A stretch of DNA of 64,000 nucleotides from Heterostelium multicystogenum (lineage: Eukaryota > Evosea > Eumycetozoa > Acytosteliales > Acytosteliaceae), in the NCBI GenBank assembly GCA_003667245.1, contig RCNN01000589.1:1-64000 (forward strand). The letters are read 5' to 3'. The position numbers were made by a program, and so were the translations under genes. Every line of letters starts with the position of its first letter. Positions within the stretch are counted from its first letter, which is position 1. The notes under the pieces are model-generated. The model did no database searches, had not been told where the DNA came from, and saw nothing but the letters and a program-made list of their open reading frames with translations. This document shows, piece after piece, positions 53,655-62,623 of the stretch.

Positions 53655-54038
53655 ATGGCGAATGACCTCAAGGATAATGTGAGCTATCTTCGCCAGGAGT
53701 ACCGTCAAGGTTCGTCATCAGGCTACGACCGCAAAGGCGGCGCAGGCGGTGGGGGCAACGGAGGAGAAAACGATTTGGAAAAGCGTATTTCACAAGTTGA
53801 GGCAAGATTGGAGCGCGTCGAGACGAAGCTGGATGGCATGCAGGAGCACATGGCCACCAAGTCCGATCTGATGCAGACCAAAATCGACCTGCTCGAAGCA
53901 ACCTCCAGGTTGGATCTCTCAATCGCCAATTTCAGAACGGATATGCAATCGTTGGAAACCCGACTGCTGAAATGGTTTGTCGGAACAGCTGGCGCCTTGT
54001 CTGCCATCGCCTTTGGCGTCGCCCGACTCGTCCACTGA
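53655..54038 (+). CDS. Small coiled-coil protein with C-terminal membrane anchor (pair member 2)
   Basis: Intact 127-residue protein with three parts. A polar glycine-rich linker (about residues 20-38) leads to a coiled coil with regular heptads (LEKRISQVEARLERVETKLDGM, then MQTKIDLLEATSRLDLS). A single C-terminal transmembrane helix follows (WFVGTAGALSAIAFGVARLV). The layout resembles DUF1640-type and phage-encoded membrane-anchored coiled coils, but I recognise no specific family. GGAGG lies seven bases before the ATG. A terminator follows. Confidence 0.78.
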   Translation: MANDLKDNVSYLRQEYRQGSSSGYDRKGGAGGGGNGGENDLEKRISQVEARLERVETKLDGMQEHMATKSDLMQTKIDLLEATSRLDLSIANFRTDMQSLETRLLKWFVGTAGALSAIAFGVARLVH

Positions 54039-54051
54039 CGTTTTCCGTTCG

Positions 54052-54083
54052 AAGCCCGGCTTCCCGCCGGGCTTTCTGGTTTT
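54052..54083. terminator. Terminator between the small pair and the aminotransferase
   Basis: AGCCCGGC-TTCC(C)-GCCGGGCT stem followed by T-rich sequence; serves the plus-strand pair. Confidence 0.88.
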
Positions 54084-55333
54084 TAAGCCAACTTCGCCAA
54101 ACACTCTTCAAGAATATCCAGCCCTTCCTCCAGCACCGCCGCTTCAATCGTCAACGGCGCCAGCAGGCGGATGATATGCCGCGATTTGCCGCTGGGCATC
54201 AGCAACAAACCCGCCTCGCGGGCCAGTGCCAGCAACTGGGCCAGTTGTTGTGGCGCCGGGCTGCCGTCGGCGTTGGCCAGTTCGATGCCACGCATGGCGC
54301 CCACGCCGGTCAAGCGGCCGAGGTAGGGGGAGAGCCTTTTCGAACACCATGATTCATAGCGACTGACGATCGCTTCTTCCTGCTGCGCGCCCCAACCTTG
54401 CAGGTGCTCGTCCGTCATTTCATCCAGGGTGGCCAAGGCCGCCGCGCAGGCAATCGGGTTACCGGAGTAGGTGCCGCCGAGGCCGCCTTTGGGCAGGTTG
54501 TCGAGCAATGTCTTGCGACCCACCACCGCACCCAACGGCACACCGCCGGCGATGCTTTTGCCCAGCAGGATCAGGTCCGGTTCGATGCCCAGGCGTGAGA
54601 AGGCGAAGCGCTGGCCGGTGCGGCCGAAGCCGGACTGGATTTCATCGGCAATCAACAGGATGTTTTTCTCATCGCAGAAGCGTCGCAGGGCCTGGGCAAA
54701 TTCCACGTCCAGCGCCAGGAAACCACCTTCGCCCTGCACGGGTTCGATGATGAAACAGGCCACGTCGTCGACGTCGATTTCCACGCTGAACAGGCGGTCC
54801 ATCGCCTTGAGTGCTTCGCCGCAGGTCACGCCGTTGTCGCGGCTGGGGTAGGGCAGGTGGAACACCGGCCCCGGCAATACGCCGACTTTTTGCTTGTAGG
54901 GCGCGACCTTGCCGTTGAGATTGAGCGTCGCCAGCGTGCGCCCGTGAAACGCACCGTCAAAGGCGATGACGGCGGTGCGGCCAGTGGCGCCGCGGACAAT
55001 TTTCAGGGCGTTTTCCGCCGCTTCCGCACCACTGTTGGTGAGCATGCCACTGACCGGGTAATCCACCGGGATGAATGCGGTAAGGCGGTCCATCAGTTCG
55101 ATGTAGGGCGCGTGAGGCGCGGCATTGAAGGCGTAGTGGGTGAGCCTGGTGGCCTGGTCGCGGATCGCCTCCACCACACGCGGGTGGCAGTGGCCCAGGT
55201 TGAGCACGCCGATGCCGCCGACGAAATCGATGAAGCGCTTGCCGGTGGTGTCCCAGACTTCGGCGTTCCGGCCATGGCTGAGGCTGATGGGGTGGACGAT
55301 GGAAATCGACTGGCTGATGGTTTCGCGGCTCAT
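54083..55333 (-). CDS. Class III aminotransferase, 4-aminobutyrate/omega-amino acid type
   Basis: Intact 416-residue PLP aminotransferase. FVGGIGVLNLGHCHPRVVEAI at the N-terminus, NSGAEAAENALKIVRGATGR, FHGRTLATLNLNG, IADEIQSGFGRTG (Asp that binds the pyridine N), LLGKSIAGGVPLGA (PLP Lys) and GGTYSGNPIACAAAL. It is close to GabT-type enzymes that move an amino group from 4-aminobutyrate or related omega-amino acids. No gabD gene adjoins it. The divergent LysR neighbour may control it. Confidence 0.87.
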   Translation of the reverse strand: MSRETISQSISIVHPISLSHGRNAEVWDTTGKRFIDFVGGIGVLNLGHCHPRVVEAIRDQATRLTHYAFNAAPHAPYIELMDRLTAFIPVDYPVSGMLTNSGAEAAENALKIVRGATGRTAVIAFDGAFHGRTLATLNLNGKVAPYKQKVGVLPGPVFHLPYPSRDNGVTCGEALKAMDRLFSVEIDVDDVACFIIEPVQGEGGFLALDVEFAQALRRFCDEKNILLIADEIQSGFGRTGQRFAFSRLGIEPDLILLGKSIAGGVPLGAVVGRKTLLDNLPKGGLGGTYSGNPIACAAALATLDEMTDEHLQGWGAQQEEAIVSRYESWCSKRLSPYLGRLTGVGAMRGIELANADGSPAPQQLAQLLALAREAGLLLMPSGKSRHIIRLLAPLTIEAAVLEEGLDILEECLAKLA

Positions 55334-55439
55334 GGATCCGGGACTCAAGAATAGGATGCGTCCTTTTATCTAAGCCGTGAGCCGCCTTGCCCCGCAAACG
55401 AAATAAAGTCGCCGGGTCATTATTAAAAGTCGGGATGTG

Positions 55440-56337
55440 CTATGGCGAGGGAGCAAGCTCCTTCGCCACATCCACCATCCAGTTCAGGAACGCCTTCACT
55501 TTCGGGATCTCCCCGGCATGCTCGGCATGGGCGATAAAGTGCGCGCCGGCACTCGGCATTCTGTAATCCCAGGGGATCATCAGGCTGGCGTTCGCCAATT
55601 CCTCGGCCACCAGATACTGCGGCACCAACGCCACGCCGTACCCCGATTGCGCGGCGCGGATGCACATGTAGAACGTGTCGAAACGCGGCCCGTGGTAGCT
55701 GTTTTTGCGAGTGCAGGCCCTGTTCCAGAAACCACTCGTGCCAGGCTTCCGGGCGCGAGGTGCATTGCAGCAAGGTGTGGCGGGACGAGGCGTCGCTGCC
55801 AGCGGCAACAAACCCGGGGGCACAGACCGGCACCACGGCTTCGCGAAACAACTCGATGCAAGTTGCCCCCGGCCACGCTCCCTGGCCGAAGAAAAACGCG
55901 ATATCCGCCTTGGCCTGCAACACGTCGAACGGCTCCAGTTCGTTGCGCACGTCCAGATGGATATTGGGATGGCGCGCGGCAAAATCCTTGAGCTTGGGCA
56001 CCAGCCAGCGGTCACCGAAGGTCGGCTGGGTGGCGATGCGCAGCACTTCGGTCTCGCCACCGTAGGTGAGGATGTAGCGGCTGGAAATATCCACCTGGTT
56101 GAGGATCTTGCGTACTTCCTCCAGGTACAGCGAGCCCGCCGGCGACAGGTACAAGCGCTGGCGTACTCGCTGGAACAGCGGGTGGCAGAGCATCTCTTCG
56201 AGCTGTGCCACCTGCTTGCTCACCGCGCTCTGGGTCAGGTGCAGTTCTTCGGCAGCGCGGGTGAAACTCAGGTGGCGGGCGGCGGCTTCGAAGCACTGCA
56301 GGGCGGTCATCGAAGGGGTCAAGCGTTTCGAGATCAT
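55440..56337 (-). CDS. LysR-family regulator, GcvA-like (one frame break)
   Basis: Transcription regulator of about 298 residues. The wHTH is LTPSMTALQCFEAAARHLSFTRAAEELHLTQSAVSKQVAQLEEML, with the GcvA-group continuation HPLFQRVRQRLYLSPAG. The effector domain ends YLVAEELANASLMIPWDYRMP, then FLNWMVDVAKELAPSP. One shift near 55708 interrupts LEQGLHS/KNSYHGPRFDTF. Its last codons and stop lie inside a single REP sequence. It could control the aminotransferase downstream or the divergent binding-protein gene. Confidence 0.87.
55443..55468. repeat. Single REP sequence overlapping the LysR 3' end
   Basis: TGGCGAGGGAGC-AA-GCTCCTTCGCCA, an imperfect palindrome of the same family as REPIN 6, without a partner. 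It encodes the C-terminal codons and precedes the stop of the LysR gene. Confidence 0.85.
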
Positions 56338-56482
56338 GAGAAGTTCATTCCAAATCGGAAGGAGCCTTTGCCTAAAACGTCGTTTGTGGCCAAGGTGTAA
56401 AGCCGTTGATACTGACCGGCAACACTATAAACGGCGCGGGTTTGTGGCGCCGAATAATAAAGACCGACAGGGAGCGCCTTGC

Positions 56483-57511
56483 ATGAAGCACATGAAATCC
56501 ACGTTGGCGGCATTCACCGCCGCAGCACTATTGGGGCTGGCCGCAAGCGCACACGCGGGGGCGACCCTGGATGCGATCCAGAAGAAGGGTTTTATCCAGT
56601 GTGGGGTCAGTGATGGGTTACCGGGTTTTGGCGTGCCGGACGCCAACGGCAAGATGACCGGCATTGATGTGGACGTGTGCCACGCCGTCGCCGCAGCACT
56701 CTTTGGTGACGCGTCGAAAGTGAAGTTCAGCCAGTTGACCGCCAAGGAGCGTTTCACTGCGTTGCAATCCGGCGAGATCGACCTGATTTCCCGCAACACC
56801 ACCTGGACCAGTTCCCGTGACGCGGGCATGGGCATGGTGTTCACCGGCGTGACCTACTACGACGGCATCGGGTTCCTGGTGAACACCAAGCTCGGTGTGA
56901 AGAGCGCCAAGGACCTGGACGGCGCGACCATCTGCATCCAGGCCGGCACCACCACCGAGCTGAACGTCTCGGATTACTTCCGCGCCAACGGCCTGAAGTA
57001 CACGCCGATTACCTTCGACACTGCTGACGAAAGTGCCAAGGGCCTCGAAGCGGGCCGCTGCGACGTGCTTACCACCGACCAGTCGGGGCTGTACGCCCAG
57101 CGGATCAAGATGGCTCACCCGGATGAGTTCGTGGTGTTGCCGGAAGTGATTTCCAAGGAGCCATTGGGCCCGCTGGTGCGCAAGGGCGACGACGAGTGGT
57201 TCAGCATCGTCAAGTGGACGTTGTTCGCCATGCTCAATGCCGAGGAAATGGGCATCACTTCGCAGAACGTTGAAGAGCAAGCCAAGTCCAGCAAGAACCC
57301 GGACGTCGCCCGTTTGCTCGGCGCAGACGGTGACTACGGCAAGGACCTGAAACTGCGCAAGGACTGGGTCGTGCAGATCGTCAAGCAAGTGGGCAACTAC
57401 AGCGAGGTGTTCGAGCGCAACATCGGCCAGGGCAGCGTGCTGAAGATCAAGCGCGGCCTTAATGCCCTGTGGAGCAACGGCGGGATCCAGTACGCGCCGC
57501 CGGTTCGCTGA
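56483..57511 (+). CDS. General L-amino-acid ABC transporter binding protein (AapJ/BztA family)
   Basis: Intact 342-residue periplasmic binding protein. A signal peptide (MKSTLAAFTAAALLGLAASAHA) is followed by the family start GATLDAIQKKGFIQCGVSDGLPGFGVPD, ICIQAGTTTELNVSDYF and a C-terminus GGIQYAPPVR. Such proteins bind glutamate and other amino acids for AapQMP-type transporters, yet no permease or ATPase gene follows. GGGAG precedes the ATG. Confidence 0.9.
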   Translation: MKHMKSTLAAFTAAALLGLAASAHAGATLDAIQKKGFIQCGVSDGLPGFGVPDANGKMTGIDVDVCHAVAAALFGDASKVKFSQLTAKERFTALQSGEIDLISRNTTWTSSRDAGMGMVFTGVTYYDGIGFLVNTKLGVKSAKDLDGATICIQAGTTTELNVSDYFRANGLKYTPITFDTADESAKGLEAGRCDVLTTDQSGLYAQRIKMAHPDEFVVLPEVISKEPLGPLVRKGDDEWFSIVKWTLFAMLNAEEMGITSQNVEEQAKSSKNPDVARLLGADGDYGKDLKLRKDWVVQIVKQVGNYSEVFERNIGQGSVLKIKRGLNALWSNGGIQYAPPVR

Positions 57512-57515
57512 GGTT

Positions 57516-58530
57516 TCACGAAGAAACCGTGTCCTTGCCCGCCGCCTTGGAGCGATACAACGCCTGATCGGCCCTGGCCATCAGGCAGGCGGGTGACTCA
57601 TCGTTGCGTCGCTCTACCACGCCGAGGCTCAACGTCACCTTGAAGCTGCCCACGGCGGGCAAGTCCTTGAGCGCACAGCGCATTCGCTCGGCCAATTCCC
57701 GCGCGGTCTCCAACGTGCTTTTGGGCACGATGACCATGAATTCATCGCCGCCCCAGCGGGCCAGCAAGTCGCCGTGGCGAATGCAGGCCTCCAGGCATTC
57801 CACCACGCGCACCAGGGTTTCATCGCCTACGGCATGGCCGTGCTGATCGTTGATGGGCTTGAAGTCGTCAATGTCCATGGCGATCAGCGACAGCGGCAGG
57901 CGAAACCGTTGGGCGCGAGCGCACTCTTCCAGCAGGACGCGTTCAAGGCGGTAACGATTGGCCACGCGAGTCAAGGCGTCGCGTTCGGCCAGGGAGCGAT
58001 TCTCGTCCAGTTGCAACTGCAGTTGTTGATTGACCCGCGACAGCTCGCGGGTGCGCTCGGCCACCAGGGCTTCAAGGGATTGATTGCGGCGCTCCAGCTG
58101 TTCGATGGACTGTTTGCGCGCCTGGATACTGCGGTGGGCGCCGACCATGCGTGCCACCGAGCCGTCGTCGTTACGTGCGATCACGTAGCCGCGGTCTTCG
58201 ATCCACAGGTAGGAGCCGTCTTTCTTGCGGCAGCGGTATTCGGCTTGATAGTGAGTGGTGCGGCGGTTGATGTAGTTATCAAACAGCACCATCACTTGGG
58301 GATAGTCATCGGGATGAATCACGTTTTCCCAGGTGAATACGCTGTTTTCCAGGGAGTGATGTGCATAGCCGAGCATTTTCGTACCAGCCGGGGTTGCGGT
58401 AGACGAACCCGGTGTTGGCGTTCCAGTCCCAGATCCCGTCGCTGACCAGCTCCATGATGGCATGCAGCATGTCGGCGTTAAGGTCGCAAAAGTCCTTCCT
58501 TGACGGTTCGCTGCCGGATGTATCGTCCAT
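57516..58530 (-). CDS. PAS-domain diguanylate cyclase (one frame break)
   Basis: Cytoplasmic cyclic-di-GMP synthase of about 338 residues. An N-terminal PAS with PAC segment (MELVSDGIWDWNANTGFVYRNP, then AEYRCRKKDGSYLWIEDRGYVI), a coiled coil (EQLERRNQSLEALVAERTRELSRVNQQL) and a GGDEF domain with an intact RWGGDEF active site. RHGD lies at the usual inhibitory-site position, so product inhibition is likely. One shift near 58378. It converges on the binding-protein gene; a short hairpin GGTTTC/GAAACC lies at 57512-57528. Confidence 0.9.
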
Positions 58531-58667
58531 TGCGCACTCCCTGCGTGGACTGGCTCCTGGGGCCAGCCAAAATTGATGCCGATACTCCGTGGCTGGCGGT
58601 ACTGTACAACGGCGCCTTGGCGCTTAGAAGGGGGTCTTTGGTCTAGTGAGAGTGTGGCTAAAAGCCA

Positions 58668-60632
58668 CTACTTGCTTGGGTTCAGCTTCTGATCAGGCGC
58701 CGCCATCCTGGTCCTGGGCGCCCCATTGGCATTGTGCTGATAAATCGCCTCAGGCTGCCCCTGCCGGTTAAAAAACACCTGCCCGATCCCGGCAGAATTC
58801 CAGAGCCGTTCGCCCGCTTCAGCGTGTTCCGGAATATGCGGCACTACCTGCATGAGTCGGCGACGGGTGAACCAGTTCAGCGGTGAGCGCGGTGAGTAGA
58901 GCCATCGATTGAGACGGTCGAACCATTCCAGCAAGCGCGGCGGGAATTCGTTCTTGATGCCGCTGCTGGTGATCTGCCAGATTTTTGGACCGGCATTGCG
59001 GTGGCGAATCAGCACTTCATAGACGAACGAGTAGTGCACGTCTCCCGAGAGGATCACGTAGTTGCCCGGTGTGCGGGAGTGACGAAAGATGTTGAGGATC
59101 ACCTGTGCCGCGCCCCGGTGGGCCATCCAGTTTTCCGCGTCCACCAGCAGCGGGTAGCCGCACCAGCTGAAGGCCTTCTGCACGGTTTCGATCAGCTTGA
59201 CGCCGAAGATCGGCGCCGGTGAAACGATGATCGCGCAAGGGTGATCCAGCAGCTCCTGTTGCAGTTCGCTCAGTGCTTCCCAGTCCAGCAGGCCGGAGGG
59301 TTGCTTGAGGTTGAACTCGCTGCGCCAGCGCCGGGTACGGGTGTCGAGCACTACCAGTGCGGGGGTGGTGGGCAGCACGTAATGCCATTGCTGGAACTTC
59401 AGCAGGTCATCCACCAGCTCATCTTGAACGTCAGGCTGCAGGTAGTTGTCGTGGGCCTGTGTGGTGAGCGCCAGGGTTTTGCCGATCACCGTATCGAACG
59501 CATCCGGGTTATTGCCCCAGCCCTGGCACAGCATGTAGGCCAGCAGTGCGTTGCCGATGATGCGCTTGGAGAACGGATGCCCGTAGGCGGTTTCTTCCCA
59601 TTGGGCGCTGAGGTTCCAGTCGTCGGTGATGTCGTGATCATCGAAGATCATCAGGCAGGAGAGGTGGGCGAACACCCTGGCCACGCCACCCAGGCCGTCA
59701 CGGAACGTGTCGATCTGCACTTGCTCGTGCCCATAGCGTACGTGCCCTTCGGCGCGCAGTTGCGGCGCTTGCGGTGTGATCAGCTGCCACGGTACGGGCG
59801 ACCACGCCAGCAGGTACATCGCCATGACTTCGGCAAAAGTCACCAAGTGGTTGTCGGCGCTGCTGCTGGTGAAAATAGGCTTCTTCACCCCGCCAAAAAA
59901 ACGCTCGCGCAGGGTCTCGTTGCTCTTCAGGGCGGGCAACAGGTCGGCTCGATGGTAGTAGCTGGCGGCATGCTCATAAAGCGCGGCGCTGTTGTCGACG
60001 ACGGCACCGTCGAGGTGTTCATCGAACAGGCCGAGGCGCGTGATCAGCGCATGAATGGCCCGCAGCATCGGCCCCGCGACATCGTCGGCGTAGACCTGGT
60101 CGCCACTCATCATCAACAAGGCCGGGCGTTCCTCCAGGGTGTTCGATGCGGCCAGCAGCCGGTCGACACACAGCAAACCGTCGGCTGCGCTGTGATGGGG
60201 CTTGCGGCAGGAACCGTGGACCAATTGGTGGATGCGGCTGTGCAGGACGAAATGCGGGCCTTGTGCGCCCGGGTAGAGCAGGTGCGGCGCCCATTCGGCG
60301 ATACCGGCACGGTTTACCAGCAGGTCGTAGCCGATGCTCACGTCCTGGGGCAGGGCTTCCGCCAGCGGTACGTCGATCAGGTGGATAAAGGCCTGGCGCC
60401 CGACGGGCACCACCTTGCATTGGCTGGCGTCCAACTCGATATCGAGCGCCGCGCCTTGGGCGACTTGCAGCCTCAGGGTCAATGCCAGGGGACGACTTCC
60501 CACCAGCCACATCACCAGGCGCCGCGGTTCCAGGCGTCGCAGCAACGGGCCGGCGAGTACAGCGGGAAGTGTGTCGGGGTGAGGCATCAAGGCAACGGCT
60601 CTGGGCAAGGTTGGGCCGAAAAGGTAACGCAT
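58668..60632 (-). CDS. PhoD-like metallophosphatase, long form without export signal
   Basis: Intact protein of 654 residues (or 639 if the second ATG at 60587 is used). Metallophosphatase motifs are MMSGDQVYADD (about 169-179), IFDDHDITDDWN (about 330-341) and ILSGDVHYSFVYE. It lacks the twin-arginine or Sec signal of secreted PhoD, so it is probably cytoplasmic or membrane-associated. Neither candidate start has a clear ribosome site. Neighbours are a cyclase and mlaA, which do not reveal its substrate; phosphodiester hydrolysis is likely. Confidence 0.82.
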   Translation of the reverse strand: MRYLFGPTLPRAVALMPHPDTLPAVLAGPLLRRLEPRRLVMWLVGSRPLALTLRLQVAQGAALDIELDASQCKVVPVGRQAFIHLIDVPLAEALPQDVSIGYDLLVNRAGIAEWAPHLLYPGAQGPHFVLHSRIHQLVHGSCRKPHHSAADGLLCVDRLLAASNTLEERPALLMMSGDQVYADDVAGPMLRAIHALITRLGLFDEHLDGAVVDNSAALYEHAASYYHRADLLPALKSNETLRERFFGGVKKPIFTSSSADNHLVTFAEVMAMYLLAWSPVPWQLITPQAPQLRAEGHVRYGHEQVQIDTFRDGLGGVARVFAHLSCLMIFDDHDITDDWNLSAQWEETAYGHPFSKRIIGNALLAYMLCQGWGNNPDAFDTVIGKTLALTTQAHDNYLQPDVQDELVDDLLKFQQWHYVLPTTPALVVLDTRTRRWRSEFNLKQPSGLLDWEALSELQQELLDHPCAIIVSPAPIFGVKLIETVQKAFSWCGYPLLVDAENWMAHRGAAQVILNIFRHSRTPGNYVILSGDVHYSFVYEVLIRHRNAGPKIWQITSSGIKNEFPPRLLEWFDRLNRWLYSPRSPLNWFTRRRLMQVVPHIPEHAEAGERLWNSAGIGQVFFNRQGQPEAIYQHNANGAPRTRMAAPDQKLNPSK

Positions 60633-60724
60633 TGAATGTCAGCGTTTTGTTAAGGCGCGATACCCGGGCGAGCGGCAAATTACCCGGCGCCCACTGGCCC
60701 GGGCTATAAACCTTTCATCTCAAA

Positions 60725-60970
60725 TCATGACTGCGTGGCGCAGGTCTCGCCTTCGGCAATCATCCAGCGCAGCACTTCGGCCAGGGCCACACTGTGCTGG
60801 CGCTCGACCCAGCGCACACCCTGCGGGCTGTACCGTTCGACATAGCGGCTCAGCACCAGGCGGCCCTGCTCCGACGACAGGCTCAGGCGGGTCTCCCAGC
60901 AGAGCAGGGCGCTGGTCCCGCGTTTACGAACCTGACGTTGCAGGACCAGTGAGCTTGATTCAGAAATCAT
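60725..60970 (-). CDS. Small conserved hypothetical protein after mlaA
   Basis: Intact 81-residue protein (MISESSSLVLQRQVRKRGTSALLCWETRLSLSSEQGRLVLSRYVERYSP...CATQS) with no membrane segment. It appears as alternating beta strands and a C-terminal helix. The start overlaps the mlaA stop by 11 bases, so the two are coupled. Function unknown. Confidence 0.7.
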   Translation of the reverse strand: MISESSSLVLQRQVRKRGTSALLCWETRLSLSSEQGRLVLSRYVERYSPQGVRWVERQHSVALAEVLRWMIAEGETCATQS

Positions 60971-61748
60971 CGCCGGCTCCCTGTGCACAATTATCGGCCT
61001 GAGGCGACGTCGCCCCCTGCTTGCCCTCCAGCACAAAGGCCGCGCGGTGTTCGGCCACCACGTTACGCAAGGCACTGTAGTAGTCCGGCAGCTTTTGCAG
61101 GCTGTCGGTCAGCGGCAGCAACGAGGCGCGCGTGTCCACTGTGCCACCCACCAGGCTGATGGTGCCCAGGGTTTGCACGGTATCGCTGTCGCCCAGCGGC
61201 GCCACCAGGAAGTTCAGGACCTTGCCCGCCGCATCGCGGCTGTTGCCGGTGCCCAGCAACGGCAGTTCGACAATCGGCCCGTTGCCAATCCCCCACACGC
61301 CAAAGGTCTGGCCGAAGTCGGCGGTGTGGCGAGGGATGCCCAGCGGGTCCGAGACATCGATCAAGCCGACGATCCCCACGGTGGTGTTCACCGCAAAACG
61401 TCCCAGGGTGTTGATCGAGCGCCGTGGGTTGCCTTGCAGCAGGTCGTTGATGAAGACCTTGGGTTCGCTGAAGTTGCTGGCGAAGTTATGCACACCCTGC
61501 TGGAAAAACTCCGGCATGTATCGGTAGCCTCGGGCTACAGGCGCCAGGGCGTAGTCATCCACCGCGCGGTTGAAGGCGAACACGCCCCGGTTGACTGGTT
61601 CGGCGGGGTCATACACCGGGTAGGAAACCTGTGCGCAGCGTGTGGTACTCGTTACGTTGGCCGGGCTCGCGCAGCCTGTGAGATAAGACACAGTCAGCAA
61701 CAACACCGCCTGGCGAGCCAGGTGCTGGGGGTACGTCAGCGAGCGCAT
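60960..61748 (-). CDS. mlaA: Outer-membrane lipid-asymmetry lipoprotein MlaA (VacJ)
   Basis: Intact 262-residue lipoprotein. The lipobox is LTGC (residues 22-25). The MlaA domain has YDPAEPVNRGVFAFNRAVDDY, NFASNFSEPKVFINDLLQG, DFGQTFGVWGIGNGPIVELPLLG and LPDYYSALRN. In E. coli the protein removes misplaced phospholipids from the outer leaflet and passes them to MlaC. The other mla genes are not nearby. Confidence 0.9.
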   Translation of the reverse strand: MRSLTYPQHLARQAVLLLTVSYLTGCASPANVTSTTRCAQVSYPVYDPAEPVNRGVFAFNRAVDDYALAPVARGYRYMPEFFQQGVHNFASNFSEPKVFINDLLQGNPRRSINTLGRFAVNTTVGIVGLIDVSDPLGIPRHTADFGQTFGVWGIGNGPIVELPLLGTGNSRDAAGKVLNFLVAPLGDSDTVQTLGTISLVGGTVDTRASLLPLTDSLQKLPDYYSALRNVVAEHRAAFVLEGKQGATSPQADNCAQGAGDDF

Positions 61749-61809
61749 GGGGTCAGTCTCCGGGAAAAGGAAGCCGATGCTGGCAGCCGCAGCTTGCGCA
61801 AAGATGTCT

Positions 61810-61838
61810 GCTTTATTGCGCCGTTGACGCTTTATTGC
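61810..61838. promoter_or_regulatory. Direct repeat in the mlaA / response-regulator promoter region
   Basis: GCTTTATTGC occurs at 61810-61819 and 61829-61838, starts 19 bp apart, about 75 bp before the response-regulator start. Possible binding site for the OmpR-type regulator; seen by eye only. Confidence 0.35.
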
Positions 61839-61912
61839 ACGATTGAAATATATGACGGGCCGCGTCGAATGGTTTTAGATGGCGCATCGACAAGACCAAG
61901 TGATGCCCATCG

Positions 61913-62623
61913 GTGAGCCATCTTTTAATCGTGGACGATGACCTCGAGGTCCTCGCCCTGCTGAAGAAATTCTTCCTGCAACATGGCTACACGGTCGAGA
62001 CCGCCGCCAATGGCGCCGAGCTGTGGGCGGCCATGGAGCGTACACCTGCCGACCTGATCATCCTCGACCTGATGCTGCCGGGGGATAACGGCCTGTTGCT
62101 GTGCCAGCGCCTGCGCCAGCAATACGCAACACCGGTGATCATGCTGACCGCCATGGGCGAACTGAGTGATCGCGTGGTGGGCCTGGAAATGGGCGCCGAT
62201 GATTACCTGAGCAAACCTTTCGATGCCCGTGAATTACTTGCCCGGGTGCGCGCCGTACTGCGTCGGGCGGGTGAAAACCGGCCGACGTTGGGCGACGTGT
62301 CGCGCCCGCTGATTCGTTTCGCCGGCTGGCAACTGGACCTGACGCGCCGTGAGTTGCGCTCGCCGGACCAGGTGATGATCCCGTTGTCGTCCGGGGAGTT
62401 CGACCTGCTGCTGGTGTTCGTCGAACACCCGCAGCGCGTGCTCACCCGCGAGCAATTGCTGAACCTGGCGCGGGGCCATAGCCACGACGCGTTCGACCGC
62501 AGCATCGACGTGCAGGTCAGCCGCCTGCGACGCAAGCTGGAGTTCGACACCAAGCGCCCGGCGATGATTCGTACGGTGCGCAACGGTGGTTACCAGTTCA
62601 CCGTCGCGGTGACCCGCTCATGA
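61913..62623 (+). CDS. OmpR-family response regulator
   Basis: Intact 236-residue regulator. The receiver has DDD at residues 8-10, the phosphorylated Asp in LIILDLMLPG and Lys in LSKPF. The C-terminal winged helix reads LSSGEFDLLLVFVEHPQRVLTREQLLNLA, then FDRSIDVQVSRLRRKLE. GTG start. Overlaps the kinase gene as ATGA. The regulated genes are unknown; the divergent mlaA gene is a candidate target. Confidence 0.93.
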   Translation: MSHLLIVDDDLEVLALLKKFFLQHGYTVETAANGAELWAAMERTPADLIILDLMLPGDNGLLLCQRLRQQYATPVIMLTAMGELSDRVVGLEMGADDYLSKPFDARELLARVRAVLRRAGENRPTLGDVSRPLIRFAGWQLDLTRRELRSPDQVMIPLSSGEFDLLLVFVEHPQRVLTREQLLNLARGHSHDAFDRSIDVQVSRLRRKLEFDTKRPAMIRTVRNGGYQFTVAVTRS

